DNA of 12,144 bases from Gammaproteobacteria bacterium. GTDB taxonomy: Bacteria > Pseudomonadota > Gammaproteobacteria > Xanthomonadales > Xanthomonadaceae. Below the pieces are notes generated by a model that saw only the letters and a list, made by a program, of their open reading frames with translations, was not told where the DNA came from and ran no database searches. Shown here piece after piece: positions 6,508-11,250 of this stretch. The DNA lies in NCBI GenBank assembly GCA_012510865.1, contig JAAZHF010000012.1, forward strand, positions 1 to 12,144. Reading direction: 5' to 3'. Each line of letters opens with the position of its first letter. The stretch's first letter is position 1. A program made the position numbers and the translations under genes.

Positions 6508-7043
6508 TAGCGGATCTCCAGGTTGAGGTGCTTGCACGCGGCGCCGAGCACGCGGACCTGGTGGACGGCGTCGTGCATGGCGTTGTGGTGGATACCCTCG
6601 CGGGGCGGCTCGTCGAAGTCGTTTGCGGCCGAGCGGATCGTGCGGAAGCAGCGGTCGAGGTAGAACGGCCACGGCTGCTGGCGCCCGAACGAGCGGTAGA
6701 GGTCGGCGAGGATCGCGTTGTCGAAGCTGGCGCCGTTCCCCCAGACGCCGGCGGTGTTGAACAGGACCTCGGCGATCTCGTCGAGGGCGGTCTCGATCGG
6801 GGTTCTCGCCCCGCCGAACGCAGCGGTCCTGGCTTCCTCGGACTGCTGGGCCCACCACTTCATCGTGTCCTGGCTCTTGGTGCGGCCGCGGGCTTCCTGC
6901 GGTGCGAGTTGGAGCACGAAGTGATGGCGCTCGAGGGTGGCGAAGGTCTTCGGGTCGAAAGCCACGATGCCGACGGTCAGCACAATGGCCGATGTCGCGG
7001 TGTCGAGGGTCTCGAGGTCGACCATGTGGTGCACGGGAGTCAC
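6507..7043 (-). CDS. DEDDh 3'-5' exonuclease (DUF5051 / RNase T-like fold)
   Basis: The protein has 178 residues from GTG 7043, which overlaps the previous stop as GTGA. An ATG at 7025 is a shorter alternative that would begin at MVDLET. Exonuclease motifs are complete: D9-x-E11 in MVDLETLD, D108 in WGNGASFDNAIL, and H153-x4-D158 in HHNAMHD. A tryptophan-rich KWWAQQSEEAR segment (62-72) is typical of phage and mycobacterial DUF5051/Rv2179c-like enzymes, which remove nucleotides from RNA or DNA 3' ends using two metal ions. It could process RNA primers, degrade host RNA or proofread; the substrate cannot be read from the sequence. The stop and the next start share one base (TAATG). Confidence 0.92.
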   Translation of the reverse strand: MTPVHHMVDLETLDTATSAIVLTVGIVAFDPKTFATLERHHFVLQLAPQEARGRTKSQDTMKWWAQQSEEARTAAFGGARTPIETALDEIAEVLFNTAGVWGNGASFDNAILADLYRSFGRQQPWPFYLDRCFRTIRSAANDFDEPPREGIHHNAMHDAVHQVRVLGAACKHLNLEIR

Positions 7044-7399
7044 CGCAGCACCGCCGGGTCGAGGCCGAAGCGCGCTGCCACGTTGGCCAGCTGATCCTTC
7101 CAGGCGCTTGGGACGTGATGGTCGTGGATGTGCTGCAACCGCGCGATGAGGTGTTCGTGATTCTTGGGGATTTGTGTGAACATGAGCAGGAAGTACCAGC
7201 TGCGGCCCTCGAAGCGCGGGTCGTACTCGTCGTCGGCGATCAGGCAGCCAGCGGCGCACTTCAGGCCGCCATCGCCGCGGTACATGCAGGCCCCGACCGT
7301 GTTCTTCGACTTGGCGTTCTGGGTGAGCAGGTGGGTGGCGACCTGGTCGAAGACTTCCTGCGCGGTGGCCTGCGCGAGCGTTGCGAGCGTGATAGGCAT
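7040..7399 (-). CDS. Recurrent phage hypothetical protein (119 aa)
   Basis: Two adjacent ATGs exist at 7402 and 7399. GGAGG (7405-7409) is two bases from the first and five from the second, so 7399 is chosen. The central region CMYRGDGGLKCAAGCLIADDEYDP carries three cysteines and matches a pattern recurrent in small phage proteins of unknown function. The N-terminal part (EVFDQVATHLLTQNAKS) and C-terminal part (LARLQHIHDHH type, followed by a predicted helix) are helical. Conserved cysteines could bind metal, but the spacing fits no family I can name. The stop overlaps the exonuclease start as GTGA. Confidence 0.82.
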   Translation of the reverse strand: MPITLATLAQATAQEVFDQVATHLLTQNAKSKNTVGACMYRGDGGLKCAAGCLIADDEYDPRFEGRSWYFLLMFTQIPKNHEHLIARLQHIHDHHVPSAWKDQLANVAARFGLDPAVLR

Positions 7400-7404
7400 C
7401 ATTG

Positions 7405-7409
7405 CCTCC
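7405..7409 (-). promoter_or_regulatory. Shine-Dalgarno site deciding the 7399 start
   Basis: GGAGG on the minus strand is five bases before the ATG at 7399 and only two before the ATG at 7402, favouring the second. Confidence 0.6.
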
Positions 7410-7423
7410 TCGTTGTGGTTGGG

Positions 7424-7603
7424 TCAGCGCGTCTTGAACGGTCCGCGCATGCGGTCGTGGGTCTGCAGAAGCCGTTCGGCGTCCACCTCGTTGACGCTTT
7501 CGACGTAGCGCTGCAGGTCCTTGCGGAACTGCTCGAGCCGCTCTTCGCTCGCCGCGGGCTCGTAGGGGATCTGTTCGATCTCGTCGAACGGCAGCCTGGT
7601 CAT
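7424..7603 (-). CDS. Small helical hypothetical protein (59 aa)
   Basis: ATG at 7603 overlaps the helicase stop as ATGA, and an AGAGGAA ribosome site lies within the helicase's last codons. A much longer frame starting at 8677 is the helicase read in the wrong frame. The protein begins MTRLPFDEIEQIPYEPAASE and continues as a charged, probably helical stretch (RLEQFRKDLQRYVESVNEVDAERLLQ). I do not recognise it. Coupling to the helicase suggests co-expression and possibly a partner role, which is inference only. Confidence 0.75.
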   Translation of the reverse strand: MTRLPFDEIEQIPYEPAASEERLEQFRKDLQRYVESVNEVDAERLLQTHDRMRGPFKTR

Positions 7604-9027
7604 GGCTTGTTCCTCTGCTTCATGAGGTCGAGCAGGTCGGCCATCTGCGCGTACTTGCCGTCCAGGCGCTCGTAAACCGCGCGCTCTACCGTGCCCTCGG
7701 CCTCGATCAGGATCGTGTTGGTGACCTTGTCCTGGGCGCCGCGATAGATGCGGTGGATCGCCTGCTTCAGCAGGTCGGCCTCGTAGATCGGCGACGTGAA
7801 GATCGTGGTGTCGCCGCGGGTCAGGGTCAGGCCGTGCGCCCCGGTGCGCGGGTGCAGCAGGAGCGTGTCGTACTTGCCGGCCTGGTAGGCCTCGACGATG
7901 TCCGCGCGGTCGCGGTCGGGCGTCGAACCGTCGATGACGGCGAAACGGATGTCGCGCTTGTCGAACATCTGCGAGAGCTGGTCGCGCTGGTGGGTCCAGT
8001 TGAAGAACACCACCGAGTGCTTGCGCTCCTCGACCAGGTCCGCGACGAGCTCGTAGCGCGCGGTATCGACCAGCTTGTAGCTGCCCTCGCCGGTGCCGTC
8101 GTAGACCGCGCCGGACGCGATCTGCAGCAGCTTCGTGCGCAGGCTCGCGGCATGCACGGCACTGACCACGCCATCGTCGAAGGCCACGATCGCTTCCTGC
8201 TCCATCCGCGCGTAGATCTGCTTGGCGCGCGGCGACAGCTGGAAGGTCTTGAAGTTGCGGTGGTTCGGCGGGACGTGCGTCATCACGTCCTCGAACGCGT
8301 GGCGCACGGTGATATCTGCGAGCAGCTCGTTGATCGCCTGGACCGCGCCGGGCTTGTCGTCCCAGCGCAGGTGGTCCGGCGATGGGCCGACCTGGGTCGG
8401 CACCTGCACCGTGTTGCGCAGCTTGTAGTAGCTGGTGCCCAGGCGCTTGCCGTCGTCCAGGATCAGCGTGGGGTGCCACAGCTCCATGACCGTGTTGGGG
8501 TTGGGGGTGCCCGAGAGCGCACGGCGGCGCTTGAAGTACTTGCGCAGCTTGGCCATGTCCTTGCTGCGCTGGCTGGTCGCGTGCTTGAACGCGTTGACCT
8601 CGTCGATCACCAGGTCGGTGAAGCCCTTGAGGTACTTCACCCGCGCGGCGATCGGCTTGCCCTTCTCGAAGAACCACTTCACGCCGTCGTGGTTCATGAT
8701 CACGACGTCGGTGGGCATCTGGAACGCCTCCTCGCGGCGCTCGGCGGTGGCCAGCGAGAAGGTCAGGTGCGGGGTGAACTTCTCGATGTCGTAGCCCCAG
8801 GCCGACATCATCAGCGTTTTGGGGCAGAGCACGAGCAGGCGCTCACCCGGCTTGCGCAGCTGGGCGAAGGCGTCGAGCTGGCTGCGGGTCTTGCCGACGC
8901 CGGGGTCACCGAAGTCGAACAGGATCGGCGACTGGACCAGGCGCCGGGTCGTGTCGGCCTGGTGCGGCCAGGGGTCCGGGATCTCCTGGACATGGATCTC
9001 GCGTTCTTTGCGTGCTGCGCGTGCCAT
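7600..9027 (-). CDS. SNF2-like superfamily 2 DNA helicase/translocase
   Basis: The protein has 475 residues. ATG at 9027 abuts the previous TGA and has GGAG seven bases upstream (9035-9038). All SF2 motifs are visible in order: PHQ near 21-23; Walker A GDPGVGKT at 40-47; motif II DEVN at 142-145; motif III SGTPNPN at 172-178; motif V around GAHGLTLT at 396-403; motif VI QAIHRIYRGAQ at 422-432. The layout and the SGTP and HRxxRGAQ forms are those of SNF2-family ATPases, which move along duplex DNA and remodel protein-DNA complexes. Phage members are short and lack chromatin-targeting domains. In this replication cluster it probably serves replication or recombination, perhaps with the Cas4-like nuclease. 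The stop overlaps the next start as ATGA. Confidence 0.93.
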   Translation of the reverse strand: MARAARKEREIHVQEIPDPWPHQADTTRRLVQSPILFDFGDPGVGKTRSQLDAFAQLRKPGERLLVLCPKTLMMSAWGYDIEKFTPHLTFSLATAERREEAFQMPTDVVIMNHDGVKWFFEKGKPIAARVKYLKGFTDLVIDEVNAFKHATSQRSKDMAKLRKYFKRRRALSGTPNPNTVMELWHPTLILDDGKRLGTSYYKLRNTVQVPTQVGPSPDHLRWDDKPGAVQAINELLADITVRHAFEDVMTHVPPNHRNFKTFQLSPRAKQIYARMEQEAIVAFDDGVVSAVHAASLRTKLLQIASGAVYDGTGEGSYKLVDTARYELVADLVEERKHSVVFFNWTHQRDQLSQMFDKRDIRFAVIDGSTPDRDRADIVEAYQAGKYDTLLLHPRTGAHGLTLTRGDTTIFTSPIYEADLLKQAIHRIYRGAQDKVTNTILIEAEGTVERAVYERLDGKYAQMADLLDLMKQRNKP

Positions 9028-9492
9028 TCAGCGGCTCCGTTCTTGATAGGCGGTGGTGGTGCCGGTGGCGTTGGGTGAGGGGAGCACCCGCGGCCCGGAT
9101 GGGGAGGAACCGTTGACCGGCGCCACCACCATGGAAGAGGCGCCCCCACTTGCAGCGGCCTCGCTGGGGGCAGATGGCGAAGAGACAGCACGGGCTGGAA
9201 CCCGCGCCCGCTTGGCTTCGGCGATGCGACGGTGGGACGCGCCGCGCGTCCCTAGGAGGCGCCCGGCGGCTGCTGAGTCCGCCGGCCCGGCGTCGCTTCC
9301 GGGAACAAAGGGATTGCCGGCTTTGAGCAGGAGCCGGCACAACCTGTCGCGAGGCGGCCCTACCACCTCGCTAACCACCGTCCTGGTGGGGTATGGCGGT
9401 GCTGGCGCGGGGTGCGGGGCACCGTTATCCGCGCATTTCGCCGGCGGCTCCGAAAGGCTAACGCCGATCTCACGCAGCACCATGAGCTTCAC
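9028..9492 (-). CDS. Uncertain 154-aa open frame filling the gap before the helicase
   Basis: For a real gene: the GTG at 9492 overlaps the previous stop as GTGA, the TGA directly abuts the helicase ATG at 9027, and phage genes here are otherwise contiguous. Against: the product is Ala/Pro/Ser/Gly-rich with no domain or family I recognise; by my hand count about 39 of 154 codons end in A or T, clearly more than in sampled neighbours; a comparable open frame exists on the plus strand (9053-9619); and the DNA is full of strong hairpins. Only the first 25 or so residues (MKLMVLREIGVSLSEPPAKC) look protein-like. It may be a disordered protein, a short leader, or a chance frame over a structured RNA. 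An internal ATG at 9483 is an alternative start. Confidence 0.35.
   Translation of the reverse strand: MKLMVLREIGVSLSEPPAKCADNGAPHPAPAPPYPTRTVVSEVVGPPRDRLCRLLLKAGNPFVPGSDAGPADSAAAGRLLGTRGASHRRIAEAKRARVPARAVSSPSAPSEAAASGGASSMVVAPVNGSSPSGPRVLPSPNATGTTTAYQERSR
9052..9130. repeat. 15-bp inverted repeat flanking a 49-base loop, just before the helicase start
   Basis: Arm 9052-9066 (GGTGGTGGTGCCGGT) pairs with 9116-9130 (ACCGGCGCCACCACC). The single non-Watson-Crick position (9060 with 9122) is a G-U pair if the plus strand is RNA and an A-C mismatch on the minus strand. Inside the loop a smaller GGGTG/CACCC stem forms. The repeat ends about 25 bases upstream of the helicase ATG on the coding strand and leaves that gene's GGAG site (9035-9038) free. 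Confidence 0.75.
9142..9171. repeat. Two-stage hairpin, GCCCC and CAGCG stems stacked
   Basis: CAGCG (9153-9157) pairs with CGCTG (9162-9166) around a four-base loop. GCCCC (9142-9146) pairs with GGGGC (9167-9171) directly below it. The stems are continuous on one side and separated by six unpaired bases on the other. Confidence 0.6.
9234..9252. repeat. Perfect 8-bp hairpin with three-base loop
   Basis: GGGACGCG (9234-9241) pairs without mismatch with CGCGTCCC (9245-9252) around CCG. It is immediately followed by a CCTAGG palindrome (9251-9256). This is the most compact strong stem in the window. Confidence 0.75.
9263..9285. repeat. Perfect 7-bp hairpin
   Basis: CCGGCGG (9263-9269) pairs with CCGCCGG (9279-9285) around a nine-base loop. 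A further CCCGG/CCGGG stem follows at 9286-9303. Confidence 0.65.
9315..9339. repeat. Perfect 7-bp hairpin
   Basis: TGCCGGC (9315-9321) pairs with GCCGGCA (9333-9339) around an eleven-base loop. It continues the series of stems across this interval. Confidence 0.65.
9405..9434. repeat. Nested hairpin, 6 bp outer and 5 bp inner stem
   Basis: GCGCGG (9405-9410) pairs with CCGCGC (9429-9434). Directly inside, GGTGC (9411-9415) pairs with GCACC (9419-9423) around GGG, leaving a five-base one-sided bulge (9424-9428). The shape resembles a long RNA helix with a bulge. Confidence 0.6.
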
Positions 9493-9701
9493 GCCTGCTT
9501 GCGCTCCACGACGCGGCCCTTCTCCCAGCGGCCCTTGCGGCCGTCGGGCAGGTACGGCGCGGCTGGCGTATACGGTGCGAAGCAGCGGCCGTCGGCGGCG
9601 AACAGGTAGTCGCGCTTGACGGCCTTGGCGTGCGCGCGCTGGATGTCCAGCGGGGTTGGGTTCTTCGCGCTGACGAAGTCACGGATGTTGAGGATCTTCA
9701 T
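9489..9701 (-). CDS. Small basic hypothetical protein (70 aa)
   Basis: ATG at 9701 lies two bases after the nuclease stop and has a GGAG element about ten bases upstream. The apparent longer start at 9755 only adds out-of-frame nuclease sequence. The protein (MKILNIRDFVSAKNPTPLDI at the start) is basic, with an AHAKAVKRDYLF segment and a C-terminus rich in Arg, Lys and Gly (DGRKGRWEKGRVVERKQA). The charge would suit nucleic-acid binding, but no known fold is evident and I do not recognise the family. It is the last confident gene before the structured 9028-9492 interval, and its stop forms GTGA with the start of the uncertain frame there. Confidence 0.75.
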   Translation of the reverse strand: MKILNIRDFVSAKNPTPLDIQRAHAKAVKRDYLFAADGRCFAPYTPAAPYLPDGRKGRWEKGRVVERKQA

Positions 9702-9703
9702 GG

Positions 9704-10468
9704 TCAGACTCCGACGGGGCACGCGCCGGTGCCGCGGGGTGAGTGAGGGCACCATTTGCAGGTGACCTTCGAGGGGTTCGGGCGGAAGTAGCGGTCGTCG
9801 TAGATGCGCTGCGCGCGCTGGTCGAAGCGGCCGACGAACGCGAGCGCCTGCTCACGGGTGTAGGTCACCGGCTTCGTCCAGCCTTCGTCGACGTAGTACA
9901 GCTCGGTGCTGTGGTGGTCGGCCCAGTCGTAGCGCAGCGCCGATACCGCAGCGTAGAGCTGCGTCTGCTGGATGTGCTCGATGGTCTTGTAGGCGCTCTT
10001 ACCGGACTTGTAGTCGCCGGTGATGACCAGCGACTGGGCCGGCGAGCAGACGCTGACGTCGAGCTTGGCCCACAGCCAGATCGGCTTGCCCGAAGACTTC
10101 ATGCCGGGCGGGATGTCGCCGCGGTCCTCCGCAGGCCCCCAGTCCTTCTGGGTCACGTTCCAGTCGCGGTCGAACAGCCAGTCGCGCTCGCCAGTGGCCA
10201 TGCCGCACTCGCGCAGCTCGCGCAGATGGTCGAGCATCGGGACGAACGGCGCGATGCGCTTGGCCTCGATCCCGTCGAGCGAGTCCACGCGCCCGGCCGT
10301 ATAGGCGTCGAGATGATCATGGATCCGGGTGCCGCGCTCGAGCGGGTTGTCCGGCGGCCGCGGCGGCTCCGGGATCTTGTCGATCCGCTTGAGCCGGAAC
10401 CGCATCGGGCACGCCTCGTAGTCGAGGAGCGACGAGAACGACCAGTTGCCGGTGTACTCGAAGTTCAT
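9704..10468 (-). CDS. Cas4/RecB-like PD-(D/E)XK nuclease with probable Fe-S cluster
   Basis: The protein has 254 residues and starts at ATG 10468, coupled by ATGA to the upstream gene. PD-(D/E)XK exonuclease elements appear in order: H50 in RGTRIH, D137 in WAKLDVSV, D152-x-K154 in ITGDYKSGKS, and the Q168xxxY172 motif in QTQLY. Four cysteines (C20 in YEACPMRFRL; C237, C240 and C250 near the C-terminus) have the one-plus-three arrangement that holds a 4Fe-4S cluster in AddB and Cas4 nucleases. It would digest or trim DNA ends, metal-dependently, in phage recombination or replication. No CRISPR array or other cas gene is present, so a CRISPR role is not implied. The stop is two bases before the next start. 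Confidence 0.92.
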   Translation of the reverse strand: MNFEYTGNWSFSSLLDYEACPMRFRLKRIDKIPEPPRPPDNPLERGTRIHDHLDAYTAGRVDSLDGIEAKRIAPFVPMLDHLRELRECGMATGERDWLFDRDWNVTQKDWGPAEDRGDIPPGMKSSGKPIWLWAKLDVSVCSPAQSLVITGDYKSGKSAYKTIEHIQQTQLYAAVSALRYDWADHHSTELYYVDEGWTKPVTYTREQALAFVGRFDQRAQRIYDDRYFRPNPSKVTCKWCPHSPRGTGACPVGV

Positions 10469-10638
10469 GCCCTGGCCGCCATGGCCAGCAGACCGGCGAC
10501 GATGACGGCGAGCGCCAGCCAGGACGCGACACCCGCGACGGTGGCGCCGTGACGCGGTGCGGCCAGCTTGCCGCTCATGTAGTAGACGCTCTCGGCGACT
10601 GCGGCGGCGAGCATGCGCTCGACCTGTTGGGTGCTCAT
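10465..10638 (-). CDS. Small single-pass membrane protein
   Basis: The protein has 57 residues. ATG at 10638 follows a strong AAGGAGG site (10643-10649). This is preferred to the upstream ATG at 10692, whose extra 18 residues are a proline-rich translation of the neighbour's ACC repeat. The N-terminus (STQQVERMLAAAVAESVYY) reads as an amphipathic helix. Residues about 33-54 (TVAGVASWLALAVIVAGLLAMA) form one membrane helix with a very short positively charged end. I do not recognise the family. The stop overlaps the nuclease start as ATGA. One-helix phage proteins of this size may act in membrane anchoring, superinfection exclusion or lysis timing; none of these is shown here. Confidence 0.75.
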   Translation of the reverse strand: MSTQQVERMLAAAVAESVYYMSGKLAAPRHGATVAGVASWLALAVIVAGLLAMAARA

Positions 10639-10651
10639 GCGCCCTCCTTGT

Positions 10652-10837
10652 TCAGTGGGTGGTGGTGGTGGGGTCGGGTTGGACGTCGACATTTCGGATG
10701 TCTCCCGTTTCGTCTTGCACGGAGAACACCGTCGCCAGGGACAGCGGGTCGCGCTGGATCTGCAGCGCGAGCAAGGCGGCGTGCTCGGGCGACTCGGCGT
10801 CGATCTCGATGAACCAGCCGATCGTGTAGGTCTTCAC
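10652..10837 (-). CDS. Small phage hypothetical protein (61 aa)
   Basis: GTG at 10837 overlaps the stop of the membrane protein as GTGA, and a GAGGTG-like ribosome site lies just upstream. The protein starts MKTYTIGWFIEIDAESPEHA and continues with AALLALQIQRDPLSLATVF. This resembles short phage proteins with a beta-strand followed by a helix carrying the ALEIQRDP-type motif; their function is unknown. The C-terminal tail QPDPTTTTH is encoded by an ACC trinucleotide run and looks unstructured. A longer reading from 11107 is an out-of-frame copy of the membrane-protein gene and is not used. The coupled start and family-like core make this a real gene; no role can be assigned. Confidence 0.8.
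   Translation of the reverse strand: MKTYTIGWFIEIDAESPEHAALLALQIQRDPLSLATVFSVQDETGDIRNVDVQPDPTTTTH
10656..10670. repeat. Short GGT/ACC trinucleotide run
   Basis: The plus strand carries TGG/GGT repeated about four times, read on the minus strand as consecutive ACC threonine codons at the end of the 61-residue gene. A similar but shorter GGT run occurs at 9052-9060. Such runs can slip during replication, so the tail length may vary between related phages. Confidence 0.6.
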
Positions 10838-11250
10838 TTCGCCGGCACCTCGTCCGAGGTGGCCAGCTCGCGCAGCGCGCCCTTGGCGAGCTCGTAGATC
10901 TCGCGCGACTCCTGCTGCACGGACTCGTTGTTCACGATCGCGGGCAGCACGATCATCGCGGCGGCGGTCTTGGAGTCGGGCAGCACCGTGGCGAGCACGG
11001 TGAGCGGGCACGCAGCGAACACCGCCAGTCGTACAGTCCACCCCCAGACCACAGGCGCGCGTTCGAGGTTGCGCTGTGCCGAGGCCTTGTAGCGCGGGAT
11101 AGTCCATTCTTCGGGGTCGGCAGACGCCATCACCGTGGCGACGATCCCCATGGCAGCTGTGACCAATATCGCAGCGGTCGCCATCCCCGTCAGCGTGTTG
11201 CCGATCGTGTCCAGCTGCATCACGATGTAGATGTTGAACGGGGTGATCAT
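10834..11250 (-). CDS. Two-helix membrane protein, recurrent phage family of unknown function
   Basis: The protein has 138 residues. ATG at 11250 overlaps the primase-helicase stop as ATGA. A longer reading from 11361 is rejected because its extra 37 residues are arginine-rich out-of-frame sequence of the upstream gene. Hydrophobic segments at about 20-42 and 73-90 predict two membrane helices joined by a polar, charged loop (PEEWTIPRYKASAQRNLERA). The part after helix two (LPDSKTAAAMIVLPAIVNN, then a charged tail) resembles a phage protein family I have seen annotated only as hypothetical. No enzyme motif is visible. It sits between replication genes, so membrane association of replication or a host-takeover role is possible but speculative. 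It is too polar between the helices to call a holin. Confidence 0.85.
   Translation of the reverse strand: MITPFNIYIVMQLDTIGNTLTGMATAAILVTAAMGIVATVMASADPEEWTIPRYKASAQRNLERAPVVWGWTVRLAVFAACPLTVLATVLPDSKTAAAMIVLPAIVNNESVQQESREIYELAKGALRELATSDEVPAK

Larger units (their letters stand above)
9052..9434. other. Hairpin-dense region, candidate structured RNA or cis-acting DNA
   Basis: About 380 bases hold at least eight strong stem-loops placed almost end to end: arms of 15 bp (9052-9130), 5+5 bp (9142-9171), 6 bp (9189-9206), 8 bp (9234-9252), 7 bp (9263-9285), 7 bp (9315-9339), 5 bp (9375-9389), and a nested 6+5 bp pair (9405-9434). High GC makes short stems common, but I noticed no comparable series elsewhere in the window, where genes leave almost no free space. 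It could be a non-coding RNA, a long leader controlling the SNF2 helicase, a replication origin, or an attachment or packaging element. Wobble pairs do not settle the strand: one favours plus, another minus. Confidence 0.5.

Noticed and set aside
7424..8677. 417-codon minus-strand open frame
   Set aside because: Only its last 59 codons (from 7603) are real; the rest is the helicase in the wrong frame.
9028..9060. Rho-independent terminator at the hairpin before the helicase
   Set aside because: No T-run follows the stem on the minus strand, and the helicase gene begins within about 25 bases.
7753..9078. 441-codon plus-strand open frame
   Set aside because: It is antisense to the SNF2 helicase; the composition is that of a GC-rich shadow frame with no recognisable motif.
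9185..9210. Possible tRNA T-arm (GGTTCCAG-like) on the minus strand
   Set aside because: The stem and loop lengths are wrong (6-bp stem, 6-base loop) and no anticodon or acceptor arms can be placed around it.
9053..9619. 188-codon plus-strand open frame over the hairpin region
   Set aside because: No family or domain is visible, it runs against all surrounding genes, and it covers the end of the 70-aa gene; it was kept only as evidence that openness there is uninformative.
9704..10468. CRISPR association of the Cas4-like nuclease
   Set aside because: No repeat-spacer array or other cas gene is visible; phage recombination nucleases share the same fold and cysteines.
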